The notes: generated by a model from the sequence alone, not told the origin. A stretch of DNA of 64,000 nt from Adiantum capillus-veneris (GCA_014529385.2 CM043968.1:132194018-132258017); one strand, 5' to 3'; shown: positions 44,246 to 56,384, counted from the stretch's first letter. Made by a program: numbers and translations.

Positions 44246-44705
44246 TCCAAAAATCTTCTCTTTGCCGCCATAAGCCTCCAAGAGTAGCTTTATAAAAGAT
44301 TGAGAGAGAGCTTGGCATACATCATGGATGACATCAAACAAACTCGTAACCACTTTTCTAAGGGAATTTTCTAGGTCCATAATCACTCCAAAGTGCACCT
44401 ACTATGTGTAGAATGACGCCTCATGGGGTATACTATGACTAAGGCCACTTTTGGCCATGCTATACATGTCATATGCCACCTAGGATTCCTAGTAGATAGG
44501 AGCTAAGTTCTATAGGCTCATTTAATTATAGCTCCAAAAAGAGGTTCACAAAGAATCCCGGGTTCGAAGCCCATTCCCAACAAGAGTGACACATCCGACT
44601 TCGGCTAGCTTTTTGCATGCTAAATGGAAAATGCATATACTTATGCACACTTAAGGTGTACACATAAAATCCATAATATTGTAGGGCTTATCTTCTGTTC
44701 CCACC

Positions 44706-45062
44706 ATGCACGTGCCACGACACGACACCGTCTCATTGCAATTAAACCTCGATCTGTCTTTCTCAAAATTTAGAGCGCAATCTTTCCAAAATTCTCACAA
44801 AAGAGGAAGAATGATGGTCAATGTGAATTTTGCAAGGTCACATACCAAAATCATTGAAACTTTTCAAAGAATTGGTTTAGAGTTTCCATTGGAATGGTTT
44901 AGACTGATGGACAGACATGGGAGAGCTTTCCACGTATATTTGAGGAGGAGTATAATTGAGGATCTTTCCAGAATATTTGAGGTGGAGTATATATATTTGA
45001 GCTTCTGTCAAATAATCTCTACTCAGGTAATGCCAATTGAAACACTAGTGCTAAGATTCTAA
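44706..45062 (+). other. Open frame of 118 codons, unknown
   Basis: The frame (RGRMMVNVNFARSH, IGLEFPLEWFRLMDRHGR) is not low-complexity and is the only reasonable frame in 44583-45250. I do not recognise a family and see no second copy. It may be a chance frame or an exon fragment of a host gene. Confidence 0.25.
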
Positions 45063-45193
45063 AAAATAAAGTTCTTTATATATATAGAAAGAAGTGTAGA
45101 TGTAACCTCTTTACTGTGTCCATCAAGTTAAGATTCTCAAAAATAAGGTCTTCTACATATATATATATAGAAAGAAGTGTAGATGTAACCTTT
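45050..45193. repeat. Two-unit tandem repeat, about 77 bp
   Basis: TTAAGATTCT-AAAAATAA-GTTCT-TATATATATAGAAAGAAGTG followed by TAGATGTAACC occurs twice, at about 45052 and 45128. Confidence 0.85.
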
Positions 45194-45427
45194 ACAATGT
45201 TGTAGTCTAGTTGAGGGTAACAAAACTTGTAAAGTGGTTCAAGAATTTTGAGTTCTCTAAGTCCTTTTGTTCATAGCAACAAGGTATGCCAAACCACTTG
45301 TCAATAGGCATACCTTCATTATTTGTGTTAACTGTTACATTCACAATCATGGACCAAAAGAGACTCTCCCTTGCATGGATTCAAACTTCATCCCATTGCT
45401 GCAACCTGATGCAGCTAACCCTCCATC

Positions 45428-45748
45428 TCAAAGCTTCAGAGACTCATAGGCCACCAAAACAAGATCCTCGATAACTCTCTCTCTTTGGGCACAATGTGCA
45501 TAAATCTCCACAATAGCATAAGATCTTCTAATTTCCCTCAACCAATCAACATTTGACATGGCTTTGCGTAGCCCAATAATATTTTTTCTCACTTTTACAA
45601 CCCTCGTTCTGGAAGCCCACAATAGCATATCTCTTTTGCCTCGCATTCCAATAGCATAGTCTACTTGCTTCAAAATGCTACATATCCTGCTCGACCTCCA
45701 TCGAGGGATAGGGGTAAAGGTGTTGAGCTTCAACCATCCTGCTATCAA
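45428..45748 (-). other. Open frame of about 106 codons, unknown
   Basis: The frame (MRGKRDMLLWASRTRV, VDWLREIRRSYAIVEIY) lacks a natural ATG at its start and ends at 45428. Composition is protein-like, but I cannot assign it to a family. It could be a degraded exon. Nothing else recognisable lies in 45194-46150, apart from a near-palindrome at 46059-46082. Confidence 0.25.
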
Positions 45749-46158
45749 TTAACTTTCCTTCATAGCTTGAGACTTTTCATCTCCCTTATATTTGATGGAT
45801 GTCCATGTTACAACCTCCACGCAAACTTTCCGTGCAAGTGAACGGGTTGTAGGCTCATCCATCCCTAATTTTGGTATAGCTCGCGTCCTATCGAAGAACG
45901 CTTGTCGCAAATGTCTCACCCGACACGAAATAGCTAGAGCACGCAGAGCGTCCGCGCGTGCAGATGCTTTGTAGGCTCATCCCTAAATAGTTGAAGATGT
46001 ATAATGACTGAAGAAAATGGGTACAACGATTTATTATCCAATTACTCATGAGCATGCAAGCCGTCCACGCGCGCGCGGACGGTCAGTGAGCTTGATACTT
46101 GAAGAGAAGAATAGATTTGCTGTGATTTTCGGGTGAACGTTTAAGTTTTTCTCTGATT

Positions 46159-46178
46159 TTGAAGCTCAAAATGGAAGC

Positions 46179-46213
<35 letters not shown>

Positions 46214-46620
46214 GCACGAGCATTTGCTATCAAATGGATGGCGATGGTGCATGGCGTGGCAATGGCGATGGTGGTGATGGCGGGGGAAGCAAGCCTAGGT
46301 GGACGGGCTCTTTTTGCACCTACAACGCCATGGTGGTCTTTTCGTTTGAGAAGTTAGTCTACAATATTAGCCAGAGAGATTTCATTAGTGATCTGGTATA
46401 GGTGGACATTGGGGCGGATTTGGCGTTTGGAGGCCGTGCTCTCCGTGGACCTGCTGCTTGTGCGCTCGACTGGTTTGCATTCAAAATGTGGTTGGAACCG
46501 GCCGGGGAATCCGTTGGTATCAGCTTGATGCTGGGCTCACATCGGTCAGCTGCAGGAGGTGCCACCCGCATAGAGGTATTGACTCTTTTCTACTACCTAG
46601 GGGTACAACTATAAGCAGAA
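46159..46620 (+). other. Possible gene relic with one stop; (GA)n tract at its start
   Basis: A plus-strand frame runs from 46159 to 46620 with a single TAG at 46399-46401. Its start is a (GA)n microsatellite (46182-46211) translating to an Arg-Glu repeat. The GC-rich second half reads GADLAFGGRALRGPAACALD and so on. I do not recognise it. Confidence 0.25.
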
Positions 46621-46640
46621 TCCTGATCGGTGCCTTGGTT

Positions 46641-48302
46641 GATTCCAAAATCAAGAGTGAAAGAGGAAAATGTTTTCTGTTTATTCTCGCGTCCCAATGC
46701 TGCGCCCACTTGAGGAGCCAAACACTGTGTACAAGAATTGAACTTCTTTCTTACCATCTAAGCTTCGAACCCTGGCATAGGCTGATCCATCATTCAGCAC
46801 CTTGGTTTCCATTCGCACATCTGTAATGTAGGGTTTCCCCAAAATTAATGGGGATAAGAGGAATGCTCCTATATAAAGAAATTTTGCTCATCACCGACAT
46901 CCCCTACAGTTACCTTAACATTGGCACATGCACCATAGAGGTTGCCTGGTAGAATATTGACAGCTCGAATCCGCCAACCATGGTCCACATCAATAGGCCA
47001 TTTCCGCTTTTTGTGCAAGCTTTTAGCCATCAAATTTATCTCCGATCCATGATCTATTAGTGCTAAGACTGGTTCTTCAATGTCACCAAGCTTCACAACA
47101 GTTTCGGTTGTTGATCTTGCCCCCTTGAAAAGTGACTCCTTGGTATACTTTCACTATCTTCATCTTCATTGAAATGAACATGCCTTACCTCTGGTACAGT
47201 TGGGTTTGACATCACCACAGACCTCGACTCTTCTTCTTTTTCAAGATCTGCCAATACTCTTCATAGTCATCCAAAATTGCTTCAATGTGGCGAACCGCCT
47301 GACTCTTAACTGACTCCGGCTCTTGTTGACTTGGTATCTGCCGCTTTCTTTTGATAATATCAATAATCTCCTCGTGAAACTCACAGTTGCCAATTCCCAA
47401 AATATCACCCAATGTGAGCTCCACTTTGCTATTTAGAATGCGCTCTTCAAAAAATTTCTCTAAATCTGTAGCTAATTCAATGTCAGATTTAAGCTTATAT
47501 GAAGGTCCCCTGGGTTTACCTTGCTTTTTGTCCTTGGGTGCCTCCTCCATCACCACTTCAGGAGCGGGCTTCGGAGTAGGACCTTCTTCTTTTTTGTTGT
47601 TGAATCTTGTTGTCCTTTTGGATGTCCCAAGAACTTCTTCATCTCTTTTACGCTTTTCGTCCACCATAGCCTCATTAGCTTGAGACTTTGGAATGAATGC
47701 ATACACTGAGAGGGAATCCACTGGATCAGTCCACCCTGTGGTTTCTCGAATTGAATTCCCTACTTTCTGTAGCTTCCCATAAGTTACCTACCATGTTTCC
47801 GTTGTCTTCAAAGCATAAGGCCACAATTGACCCTTGGTATCTACACCATCATCGTCACCCTTTCTGCAGACTTGCAGCCCATATGTAGCTGCTTCCACAA
47901 GAGCAACATTATGTTGGATCTCTTCTACTATCTTTTTCATGCCGCCCCTACCGAAGTTCAGGCGGAGCATCTCACTTGTTTCCCTAAGGTGAATCTTCTT
48001 GTCCTTCCAGAAAACCACGTTTCTTTTATTAGCTTCATCAAATTCATCACATTCTTTAACATACTTGTGGTCTTCTCCATCACACCATATGCATCGGTAC
48101 CAGCCTTTGCGTGGAGGCTGCTGTCTAGGCTCAGAAGTAGACCCCTTTGTAGCTAGCCCTTCAAACTTTATAGCTTTGAAATTCAAATTTCATTCTTGAA
48201 TACCTTTCACCAATTCGTCAAGAACTGGCTCCTCCACTCTGGGTATTTGCGAGGTTGTTTTTTCCTTAGGTTCCTCTTCCACAACATCAGGTGATATCAT
48301 TT
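46641..48302 (-). pseudogene. GYP-X gag-protease fragment
   Basis: The minus strand shows a gag zinc knuckle (CIWCDGEDHKYVKEC, near 48070-48110), NEAMVDEKRKRDEE, the GNCEFHEEIIDIIKRKRQI motif, then protease with ALIDHGSEINLM, VDHGWRIRAVN and LILGKPYI-like text. It is homologous in order and sequence to 32291-34000 but clearly diverged. Both ends are truncated, and stops lie near 47730, 47100 and 46868. It is an isolated piece in otherwise anonymous DNA. Confidence 0.82.
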
Positions 48303-49792
48303 AACGAGCAGAGAATGAGCAACTAAAAGCGAGTGAGGGTCAAAGGTTAGAAATAACATTGTAAGGATAACTAATAACAGTATCAAGAAGCCACTATAAT
48401 TACAAAGCAACACAATGGCACCACAAAATAAAGGTAGAAGCACCACCAAATTATCATGTCATCAAGTTAGAAATTTCAATTTATCCTATTTTTAAAAACT
48501 CTCTAGCATAGCTCAACGAAGATAATATACTATGGAGAGTTACATTCCAACCAAAAATTTATCATTCCATTATCAATATAACATAAATAAAATGAAGGCA
48601 TTTCATCATAACCTTAAGAATAAGCATCCTTCTTATGGCCTTTTGTGTATAAGTTCTCGGAACTTTCATAATGTTTGGTTTGTGTTTTTGACCATTGTTT
48701 TATGGTTCATAAACTTTTAGAATGATTAGTTAGCACCGTGGAGAGTTCCACATGAACACATGTTCTTTGTGGTGTGTATATCTTTCTCTTTATGTGTATT
48801 AATGATCTCACAAGTAATTGTTTGACAAGGCAAAACATTTGGAGTCAAGAGAAAGGTATAGGAAGTCCTAATAAAATGTTGGGGAAAATTGTTGATCGAA
48901 ATTTTTTGACTTTGCAAAATATTAGATGCTAGGTATCCCCAACCAACTTATGAACATTTTCCCTTGCATCAGCCCCATATCCACACCCTAGCTACTTTCT
49001 AAGCAACTTCTATTCTCGACTATAGCGCATGATTTTTCCTTCTTCTACATATTGCCAATAGCTACATAAATGCTAATCACATTTTTGCCTTCTTGTAAGC
49101 ACCTAGAAGAACAAATCAAAATTGAGGATCATCAAAAGGCGGCATTAGCATGATTGGATTTTTCAAAAAGCCTTGCACATCAAAATGTCAACCATTCAAG
49201 TGGTGTATCCTACGTTGATACAATACCATATCTTTTGCTTATAGTATCAAAATACACATCCATCAATATCGAATCTGAGTGACTGGATTTATCATATTAG
49301 CAAAAAGTGATTGCAGTGGGGAGAACTTGAGATGTTGCATGCACTCAAAATAGGCAAGTGGATTCATGACATTGTGGTGTGTTGAAAATAGCCCATATTC
49401 TTCTCCACCATCCTCCTCCATGAGAGATCATCTTAAAAGAGAATTCATCATAGATTTTACTACTTTCAAAAGTACCCTACAATTTATAGGTCAGCTAACA
49501 ATAAGCACATAGTAATCTTTCAATATTGTTACGTTGGATTTGCCTATCTTGAGTTTTATTTGCCCACGCATAATCCAACCTGCCTGCCCATGTATCTAAT
49601 TTAACTATAATAATGGAGACAGTCATCTCTCAAAACTTCACATGGCAACAGGAAGAGGGTCCGCATCTAAGATTTTTTCTATTTTCTTCAAGAGAGTTTA
49701 GAGATAGAAAACGTCGCCCTACACGAGATTTGCACCCTCCTCCTTGGTCCCGCTCCATGGACCTCCATACCTGTGCCACATAAGAATGGATG

Positions 49793-49796
<4 letters not shown>
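48303..49796. other. Anonymous AT-rich DNA
   Basis: No reading frame, terminal repeat or domain is recognisable on either strand. Confidence 0.6.
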
Positions 49797-49836
<40 letters not shown>

Positions 49837-50005
49837 CCGCCCCACCCCTTTTCTCTTTAATGGACGCAGTCATTGTCATTTGTCATGGAAGGAAATAGCA
49901 AGGGAGAGGAGGGCGAAGGAAGAAAGCCTAGCAGGGAAAGGCTAGCTTGCCCCCCCCCCCCCCCTCTCTGTGTGTGTGTATGTGTGTGTGTTTGTGTGCG
50001 TGTTT
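49797..50005. repeat. (CT)n, C-run and (TG)n microsatellites
   Basis: A (TC)n tract occupies 49797-49835. A run of about 15 C, short CT units and then (GT)n units occupy about 49950-50005. The open frames through them are simple-repeat translations. 50006-50950 shows no supportable gene. Confidence 0.9.
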
Positions 50006-50954
50006 TAAAAAAATGGGGTATGCCCACTGTCTCAGCCCAGAAGAAAAGGGAGTTGTAGAGAAGGTGCACCATGGCATCATGTTGCAGCCATTGGCATAGC
50101 TCCAGGCGAACCAACGTGGCCACGAGTGACCGAGTCAATAAATGGCCCTGAGTAAGAGCCTCGTTCACACCGGCCAATCAAAGCGCAGACAGCAAGGTGG
50201 AAAAGATATCCTGCAGAAGCTGAAGCCGACCACCCGGGAACTCAGGGTCTTCGTCGTGATTTTTAATCATGTGCTGACCAGGTTGAGATGTATATCGAAG
50301 GCATATTGAGCACATATATTTTGCATTGCCAAATGGGAACAACATGGACGCAGGTAAGCAAAAGCTAGAGAGGTGCTCCAGGACCGTATGCTAAAGGCCG
50401 CCGACAACTTTATCTACCAGAATGTATTGGGCTGCCTGCACCACCTCCATGGGCAATTTGATAGAGACTAGAGTAGCCCTCCACGTTCTATAGGGGTGTG
50501 TGTGTGTGTGTGTGTCCAAAGGATTGCAGGTAGATACACTAGTTTGCATAATCTGACGTGATCTCAAAAAGGGCTCACTCGTGCGCTTTCTTCTTTAAAC
50601 ATTAGATCTGTGTTGCAAGCAATTATCTCTCAAAGTAGAGGTTCAATTATTACAAGCAGCTCAAATCCTCGACCGACCCCTCTGTTGTAAAGGTTGAAGA
50701 GCCTAAATTTTGAAGAGGGAAATATGGAGGCTCTTTGCTACTTGCATCTGGGAGGTAGTAATGGCATCAAAGAGATCAAAGTTGATCTATGTGGCTGCAG
50801 TTGATCAATGGCTTTATTGGGTTGGAAAGAATTGAGCACGGCTCTGGTTAGCTATCGGCCTGCTAGGCCGCGTGTAGGTGGGTGTGACTTTTTTGGGGTC
50901 AGAGACGATCACTCTCTTTGAAAAGGCTCATCTTCCGGCCCCCACAAGCGCCTG

Positions 50955-51063
50955 CCTGCACTTGCAAATTCTTGCAACAGTCTCTTCTCATGCAGCCAAC
51001 GTCGTACCAATGCCCTGCACTTGCAGATTCTTGCAAGAGTCTCTTCATGCAGCCAACGTCGTG
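50955..51063. repeat. Two-unit tandem repeat, 59 bp
   Basis: CCTGCACTTGCA(A/G)ATTCTTGCAA followed by GTCTCTT and CATGCAGCCAACGTCGT occurs at 50955 and again at 51014. Confidence 0.85.
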
Positions 51064-51392
51064 CTCACTCAATGGCTTTGGTGAGTGATCATATCTGACA
51101 CATTTCCCACCTTGAAAACATTAGAAGCCAGAAGCTGAGAGGTTCACATTGAATCTGTGTTGCACGAGATCAACACGCATGGCAGATGTTTGCACACAAT
51201 TGGACTTGCATCTGCAACTTGCATTAACAACTTCTCCATACGGCGCAAGTAAAAAACCTGTGATGGTAGCTTAGTCGTGGTAGTGCTGCTTGTAACCTGC
51301 GTGCTTTGATAGCATGCCCTGCTTCATTACACCGTCTCATAAATAACAAACAATCCAATACACCCTTACTCTTCTCCAGCCCATATTAGATA

Positions 51393-52330
51393 GCGTTTGG
51401 AAACGCAAGTGCCAAGGGTCTGGTGAGCTTGGTTTGATTGTGTCTTCACCGACAGAAGTGACAAGCTGATTAGCCTGGTTTTGCATGCGTCTTCACCAAC
51501 CCAACCCAAGTGAGCTTGGTTTGCTTGCGTATTCATCGGCTCATATTGTATTGCGTTTGGAAACGTAATTGCGAAGTTTGGGTTTGCCGCATCTTCCCAA
51601 CCCATTTTGGATTGCGTTTCCAAACGCAAGTAACAAGGGCCCAGTGAGCTTGATTTCATGTGCATCCTTATCGACCACGGTGAGGTTTCTTTTCAGTTGT
51701 CTTCACCGGACCATATTGGACTGCGTTTCCAAACGCAAGTGTGAAGCGGTTGGTGAGCTTGGCTTGTTTGCATCTTCACCAACCCTTACTTATTTTTTTT
51801 TCAAATGCACATGTGAAGGGCATGGCGAGCCTGATTTTCTAGCATGTTCACTAGCCTTATGTTTTCAAAATGCAAGTGTGATGGCCTAGCGTTCGAGAAA
51901 AGTGTGTCTGAATATAGCATTGAGTCAACAAGTGAAATGAAATAATTCTCCTTGTATTTTGTAAGAAAATAGTGTAAATATAACAAAAATATAGTTTATT
52001 TTGCAAAACTTCCACTTAAGCATTAACTTAAAATGATTTATGTATACTTGGATCAAAGGGTTCTCTTAGAACCTTATGATGGGCCCTCAATGAGCTTGAT
52101 TTGTTCCCAGTAACTTGCAATTCAAAATGCAAGTTGCAAGCTTGAAGGCCCCTCACTGAGCTGAATTATTTGGCATTGTCATCCAAGATGTTTCTTCACT
52201 GACCCCTATTGAATTACATTTGGAAAAGAAAATTTTAAGAGCCCTAGATGAGTTTGATATTTTTTTGGCCAATTTTTTTTGTCATTGAAGCAAATTTCAA
52301 CTGCATTTGGAGAAATGCAAGTAAGAGTGT
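51393..52330. repeat. Decaying satellite with palindromic GCGTTTNNAAACGC core
   Basis: The core GCGTTTGGAAACGC or its complement GCGTTTCCAAACGC appears at 51393, 51553 (one mismatch), 51614 and 51723. Each is followed by CAAGT and GGTGAGCTTG(G/A)-T text and a TCTTCACC(A/G)-CC phrase. More worn versions with CAAATGCA or AAAATGCAAGT occur near 51800, 51865, 52125 and 52310. Spacing is about 60-160 bp. No coding gene is supported. Confidence 0.75.
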
Positions 52331-54289
52331 GATGAAGACTAAACTAAAACCAATCCTCAATCTATAGAGAGTGGAAAAGGCCTATTAGAAAAGGGGAACC
52401 TTGAAAAACAATTGTTTCATGTTGCTTTAATCATTCTACTTATTTTCTCTTGAAACTTGCATAATTTAACAAGGTCAAATTTCTAAGAGTTGAGTCCCTT
52501 TCCATATTTACACAGTTTAGCGTTAAGATAACCACTATAGACACTCTAATAACATGGGGAAAGGGCTTTAAGTGAAGCCACTAACATAGCATAGCATTTG
52601 AGTGAGTAGATCAAGCTGCATGAAAGGGAATCCTCTCCATTGTTACTTGCATTACAAGGCTCTTAATGTCAAAACACTTGTGTCTTAGTGATGCTACTAG
52701 TTTCAATAAGCCTATCCCCATCCCATTCCTCAAATAAAAAGTGTGAAGTGTGACTAGTCTAATTTCACTTGTCCAATGTGAACTTGGATCTAGGAAAGTA
52801 TAGTCAAGGGGGTCACTATATGTAAGCCTTTATATCACGTGCATTTTAGGGGTATTTTAAAAACTCCCAACCTATGTTTTTTTTGTTTTAAAATTTCTCC
52901 TTTTATAATAGAATTTTTTATTATGTATCAAAAAATTATTTTCTCGAATAAAAATCCCCTTATGTATGTACACTCTTTGTTAACCTACAAGAAACAAGTA
53001 ATCCTTATGGGAAACTCACGTCCTATCTTATTTATTTTTTGGTGACCTCCCCCCCCCACAAACCCCAGTAAGTACAGACTAGAATTCCATTTTTTGTTAA
53101 ATTTTAGAAATCATAGAATTTATAAATTCTTACAAGTTTCAACCATAATTTGTTCTTGATATCCTCACCACAAGCGCATGATCGGTCTTAAGATTAAGCT
53201 AACATGCACTATTTGAGATTGTACCAACATGCATCAAAGCACATCTCTTTAAATGTATGCCACTCAAAGGAGGCTTTGATATGCTATTATGAATAAGCTC
53301 TTAATAAAACTCTAACTCCAAAGAAGGGAACCCATGTGAATAGTCCTAAAGTGGTAGTTTAAAATCATGATCCATATAGTAAGAAGGACAATGGCTTTGA
53401 TAGTACCAATGGTGCATCAAACTATGAGGTTACCACCAATAAAGGACCACATATTGAGTAGATTTGTGACTTTAACAAACTAAATAGCACCTACCTGTTC
53501 ATAACTCTGAACAACCATTTGGAAATATTTGACGGTGCTAAGTGGTGACATGCCTTCTAATGAAGCATTTTAAAATGTTCATGCTAAAACATTTGTGTCT
53601 ATAACAAAATAAAAAGAAGATACCTCTATCATAACTTTATATAACCTTTTGGAAATATTTGAAGGTGCCAGGTAGTGAAGTGCATTCTAATGAAGCATTC
53701 AAAATGTTTTGTGCTAAACAATTTGTGAGAATCTCAACCATTATCTTCTTAGTAAGTTCTTTTATGAAGTACTTCCAATTTTTGCAAAAAACCTCAGTTA
53801 AAAATCCCTAAACTTGTGATTGTATGAAGAATTATTGTGTGTTGCTACTTCTAGAACGTCCACCTCTTCTATCTAACAAGAAATGGAATCGCAAAGGATC
53901 ATAAGCTAACTTAGACATCTTATTTTTGCCTTTTTTTTGGTAGTTTCTTATATGAAATAAATGGTAATTTAAAAAGGCTAGTTGGATTTTGTGTCCAGTA
54001 CACCATGCCAAGTGACCCCTTTGTACATGGGCTCTCACCTAACCATACATGAAGGATTCTTGAATGTTAGTTTGAAAGCCCAATTGAGCTCCATAGAGAG
54101 AAGGTACAAATAAAAATATCTCCTCACCAAACTAGTATATGTAAACTTTTAAGGGTTAGACAACCCATTGAGCTTTAGAAAACAATGCACTATGCACAAA
54201 ATTCACCTGGAGGGAAGACAAAATTTACTTAACTTTATATTTAAAGCACAAAAAAGTGATAATGTTTCTCTAGTGTTCCTTACTTACTT
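52331..54289. other. Anonymous AT-rich DNA with one tandem duplication
   Basis: No gene or element is recognisable. At 53491-53730 a unit of about 130 bp (CATAACT...ACAACC-TTTGGAAATATTTGA-GGTGC, then TTCTAATGAAGCATT) occurs twice in tandem. A short C-run lies at 53049-53058. Confidence 0.65.
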
Positions 54290-55069
54290 TGCTCGCTTTT
54301 TATCCCTCTCTCTCTTTTCATCACTCATTAAATGATAGCACCCCACAACATCCATGATGTCAGCCACAATCAGCTTATTGACTCTCATCTGTCATTTCAC
54401 GATCATGTTTACTGCTTCAGTGACTATCTTCCAGTCAGATATTAAGCCCAGTTCACATGTTGAATCCTCCAGCAACTGCACTAGACTCTTTTGAAGTCGT
54501 GGATCAACAGCCTAAATGAATAATTCAACCTTCTGATCCTTCATTGAACGTTGCTCTGTCGAGGACACTTGCTCAAATTTCTTCTCAAATTCCCGTAATA
54601 ATTCTTGTGCAGATAGATTTTTGTTCTTCTTCTGTACCCACTTCATAAAGCTTTGTCTGGTTACCCTTTGCAAATCCTCAAGGAAGTATTCCTCCTGAAG
54701 CGCCTTCTTGAAGTCCTACCAATTCGGGCCTTGAACCGCCTGGATTTCTTTTATTTGGCTCCTAAGTTCCGGGTCCGCAATTAAATGGAATCCTTCCACT
54801 GCATTTTGATCATTGATTCCATTATCTTCCATTGCCTGCTCATAGATATTGCAAAACTTGCTAGTATCCCGGCCTTCAAATCGATGTAATTTCTCGGTAA
54901 CTGTGTGCTGAGCTTTACGGATCCTCTCTTGCAAATTATACTGTTGTTGGGTAGCCTATTGTTGTTGCATGTATGCAGCAAACTGCTGCATGGCTGCCTC
55001 CTGCAATGTCGACATCTTTCTCCACAACACTGCTCACCTTGTCTCGTTTCACGTCGGGTTGACCAAGAA
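54290..55069 (-). pseudogene. GYP-X gag N-terminal half and primer site
   Basis: Gag starts at the ATG near 55015 with a glutamine-rich stretch (MSTLQEAAMQQFAAYMQQQ). It continues with KLHRFEGRDTSKF, FHLIADPELRSQI and SFMKWVQKKNKNL, then LQKSLVQLLED, which parallels LQEQLELLLED in the other copy. Stops interrupt it near 54958, 54714, 54512 and 54395. Upstream is the conserved primer-like TTGGTCAACCCGACGTGAA at 55049-55067, and then AAGGTGAGC, a good match to a splice donor. The left end at 54290 is a break into anonymous DNA. Confidence 0.78.
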
Positions 55070-56200
55070 TGTCGGGGGATTTTTATTTGACAGGTGAGCC
55101 GGGAAGGCACCGGGCCCTTGGCTGTGAGAGGTGCGAGGAAAAGAGTTTCAATAGACATAGTTAATGGGAACAAAGCTTATAGCATACATTTTACCTTAAA
55201 CCAAATAATCAACAGTATCCCTGTTTTAATCAAATATTAATGGAGGAGTTTATGCTCCTTATCCAGGTGCTAATCAGAAAATCAAAATCGAACTGCCTTC
55301 AGCTTCTTCCCGCCATGGCTTAGGAGCTTCAACTTCCAATGGCCTTGGGTGGTCCGAATCGGTTTAAGGTCAACGGATTAATTCCGGGTTTGAACGGGCT
55401 TGGAGATTATGACTTAGAGAGCTTAAGATTATGGTTATCAAGGCTAATTTTGGCTTAATGAGATTGGGGCTTTGGGGCTTAGGGATCGTATGAAAACTCA
55501 GCTTAGAGTTTATGGTAATCTGAGATTAAGCTTGGCTAATGAGATTAGGATTGGCTTAAGAAATTCAAGATTAGGCTTCGCTTGAGAGCTTAAGAAATCT
55601 TAGGAAAGCTTGGCTTAAAACTTTGATAATCCGGGCTTAGGCTTAAGAGCTCGAGAGCTTAATTATATCAAGAGCTTTTCTTGGCTTGGATTAAGCGGGC
55701 TTATGATAATCCCACTTAGGATTGGGTAATGAGATCAGAGCTTAGGAAAGCTTGGCTTAAGAGGGCGAGATTAGGCTTGGTTTACAAGTTTGAGATTAGG
55801 CTCTGCTTGAGAGCTTAAGAGCTTTTGCTTGCTCCTAGAGAGAGCGCTCCAATGAAAAGAGAAGACAATTCCAAAAAAATGAGAGAGCTTCAAAGAGAGC
55901 CGCCTCCTTTCCTTTATATGTTGCATGGGATTTTTGCCTTGCTAAAAATGGCCTACCCATTAGCGATGTGCTAATGGGTAGCCACCCTATGATGTGGCAG
56001 GCGGGTTTTTGACTTGCATGGAAAGCGCCGCGAGTGGCACCGGAAGGGAGCGCGCCGACAAGACTAGCATTTTTCATTTCATCGGCGGCTTCATCCGAGC
56101 CCGCTACTGCCCAGTGCGAGCTGCTTTGCCTCCACTGCACCCTCGCTGGCTACTCTCACCATCTCCTTCTTCTTCTTTTAATTGGCTTCACACCCTTTGC
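55070..56200 (-). repeat. GYP-X 5' LTR (outer end not defined)
   Basis: The inner end is TGTCGGGGGA at 55070. The first 400 bases match the reverse complement of 11790-12189. A TATAAAG lies on the minus strand at about 55912-55918. The transcribed part, 55400-55830, is a dense degenerate array of GGCTTA, AGCTTAAG and GATTAGGCTT motifs. The outer LTR boundary lies somewhere beyond the TATA box and I cannot place it; 56200 is nominal. Confidence 0.6.
55400..55835. repeat. Degenerate (GGCTTAAGATTAG)-like array
   Basis: Words such as GCTTAGGAAAGCTTGGCTTAA, GAGATTAGGCTT and GAGAGCTTAAGA recur at irregular short spacing for over 400 bases, within the GYP-X LTR. Part of the array is also present in reverse at 11790-11830. 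Confidence 0.7.
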
Positions 56201-56384
56201 AATTAGGGTGGCCCCTTTTTTTAGTTGTGGGCGGCCTTTGGATGGCACAGCCCCTTTTAATATTGGGCGGGCGGCCTCCCTTGGGTTGCCTTTGGGCGGC
56301 CATAGGTTGAGGCCCCTTGGATAAATTGAGAAGGTCATCAAATTTGGTAAAACTTTTGCCCATGGCCCTTGGATGGCCACAGTT

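Larger units (their letters stand above)
42948..44582 (-). repeat. GYP-X 5' LTR (probable)
   Basis: On the minus strand a TGTTGGGAATGGG start at 44582 and a TTTGACACA end at 42948 frame 1635 bp. Tandem 37-bp units lie in U3, then TATAAATAG at 44010-44018 and AATAAA at 43772-43777. The inner end abuts the conserved primer-like sequence. No second LTR of this copy exists in the window, so the outer boundary is inferred. A shorter LTR ending near 43712 is possible. Two small frames (ORF B and ORF C) lie between the poly(A) signal and the LTR end. Confidence 0.5.

Noticed and set aside
44546-44582. T-arm-like CCGGGTTCGAAGCCC, suggesting a tRNA gene
   Set aside because: No acceptor stem, D arm or anticodon arm can be folded around it, and it coincides with the LTR start.
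45428-45748. Weak resemblance of the frame to IST1-type helices
   Set aside because: Only scattered residues agree and the order of blocks does not fit.
46059-46082. Near-palindrome CCGTCCACGCGCGCGCGGACGG as a terminator or binding site
   Set aside because: It is a single GC-rich palindrome with no gene beside it to give it meaning.
49857-50177. Minus-strand frame of 106 codons
   Set aside because: Half of it is a translation of (CA)n and G-runs, and the rest has no recognisable feature.
51366-51889. Overlapping open frames on both strands of the palindromic satellite
   Set aside because: Frames on both strands of a tandem repeat are expected by chance and contain the repeat unit only.
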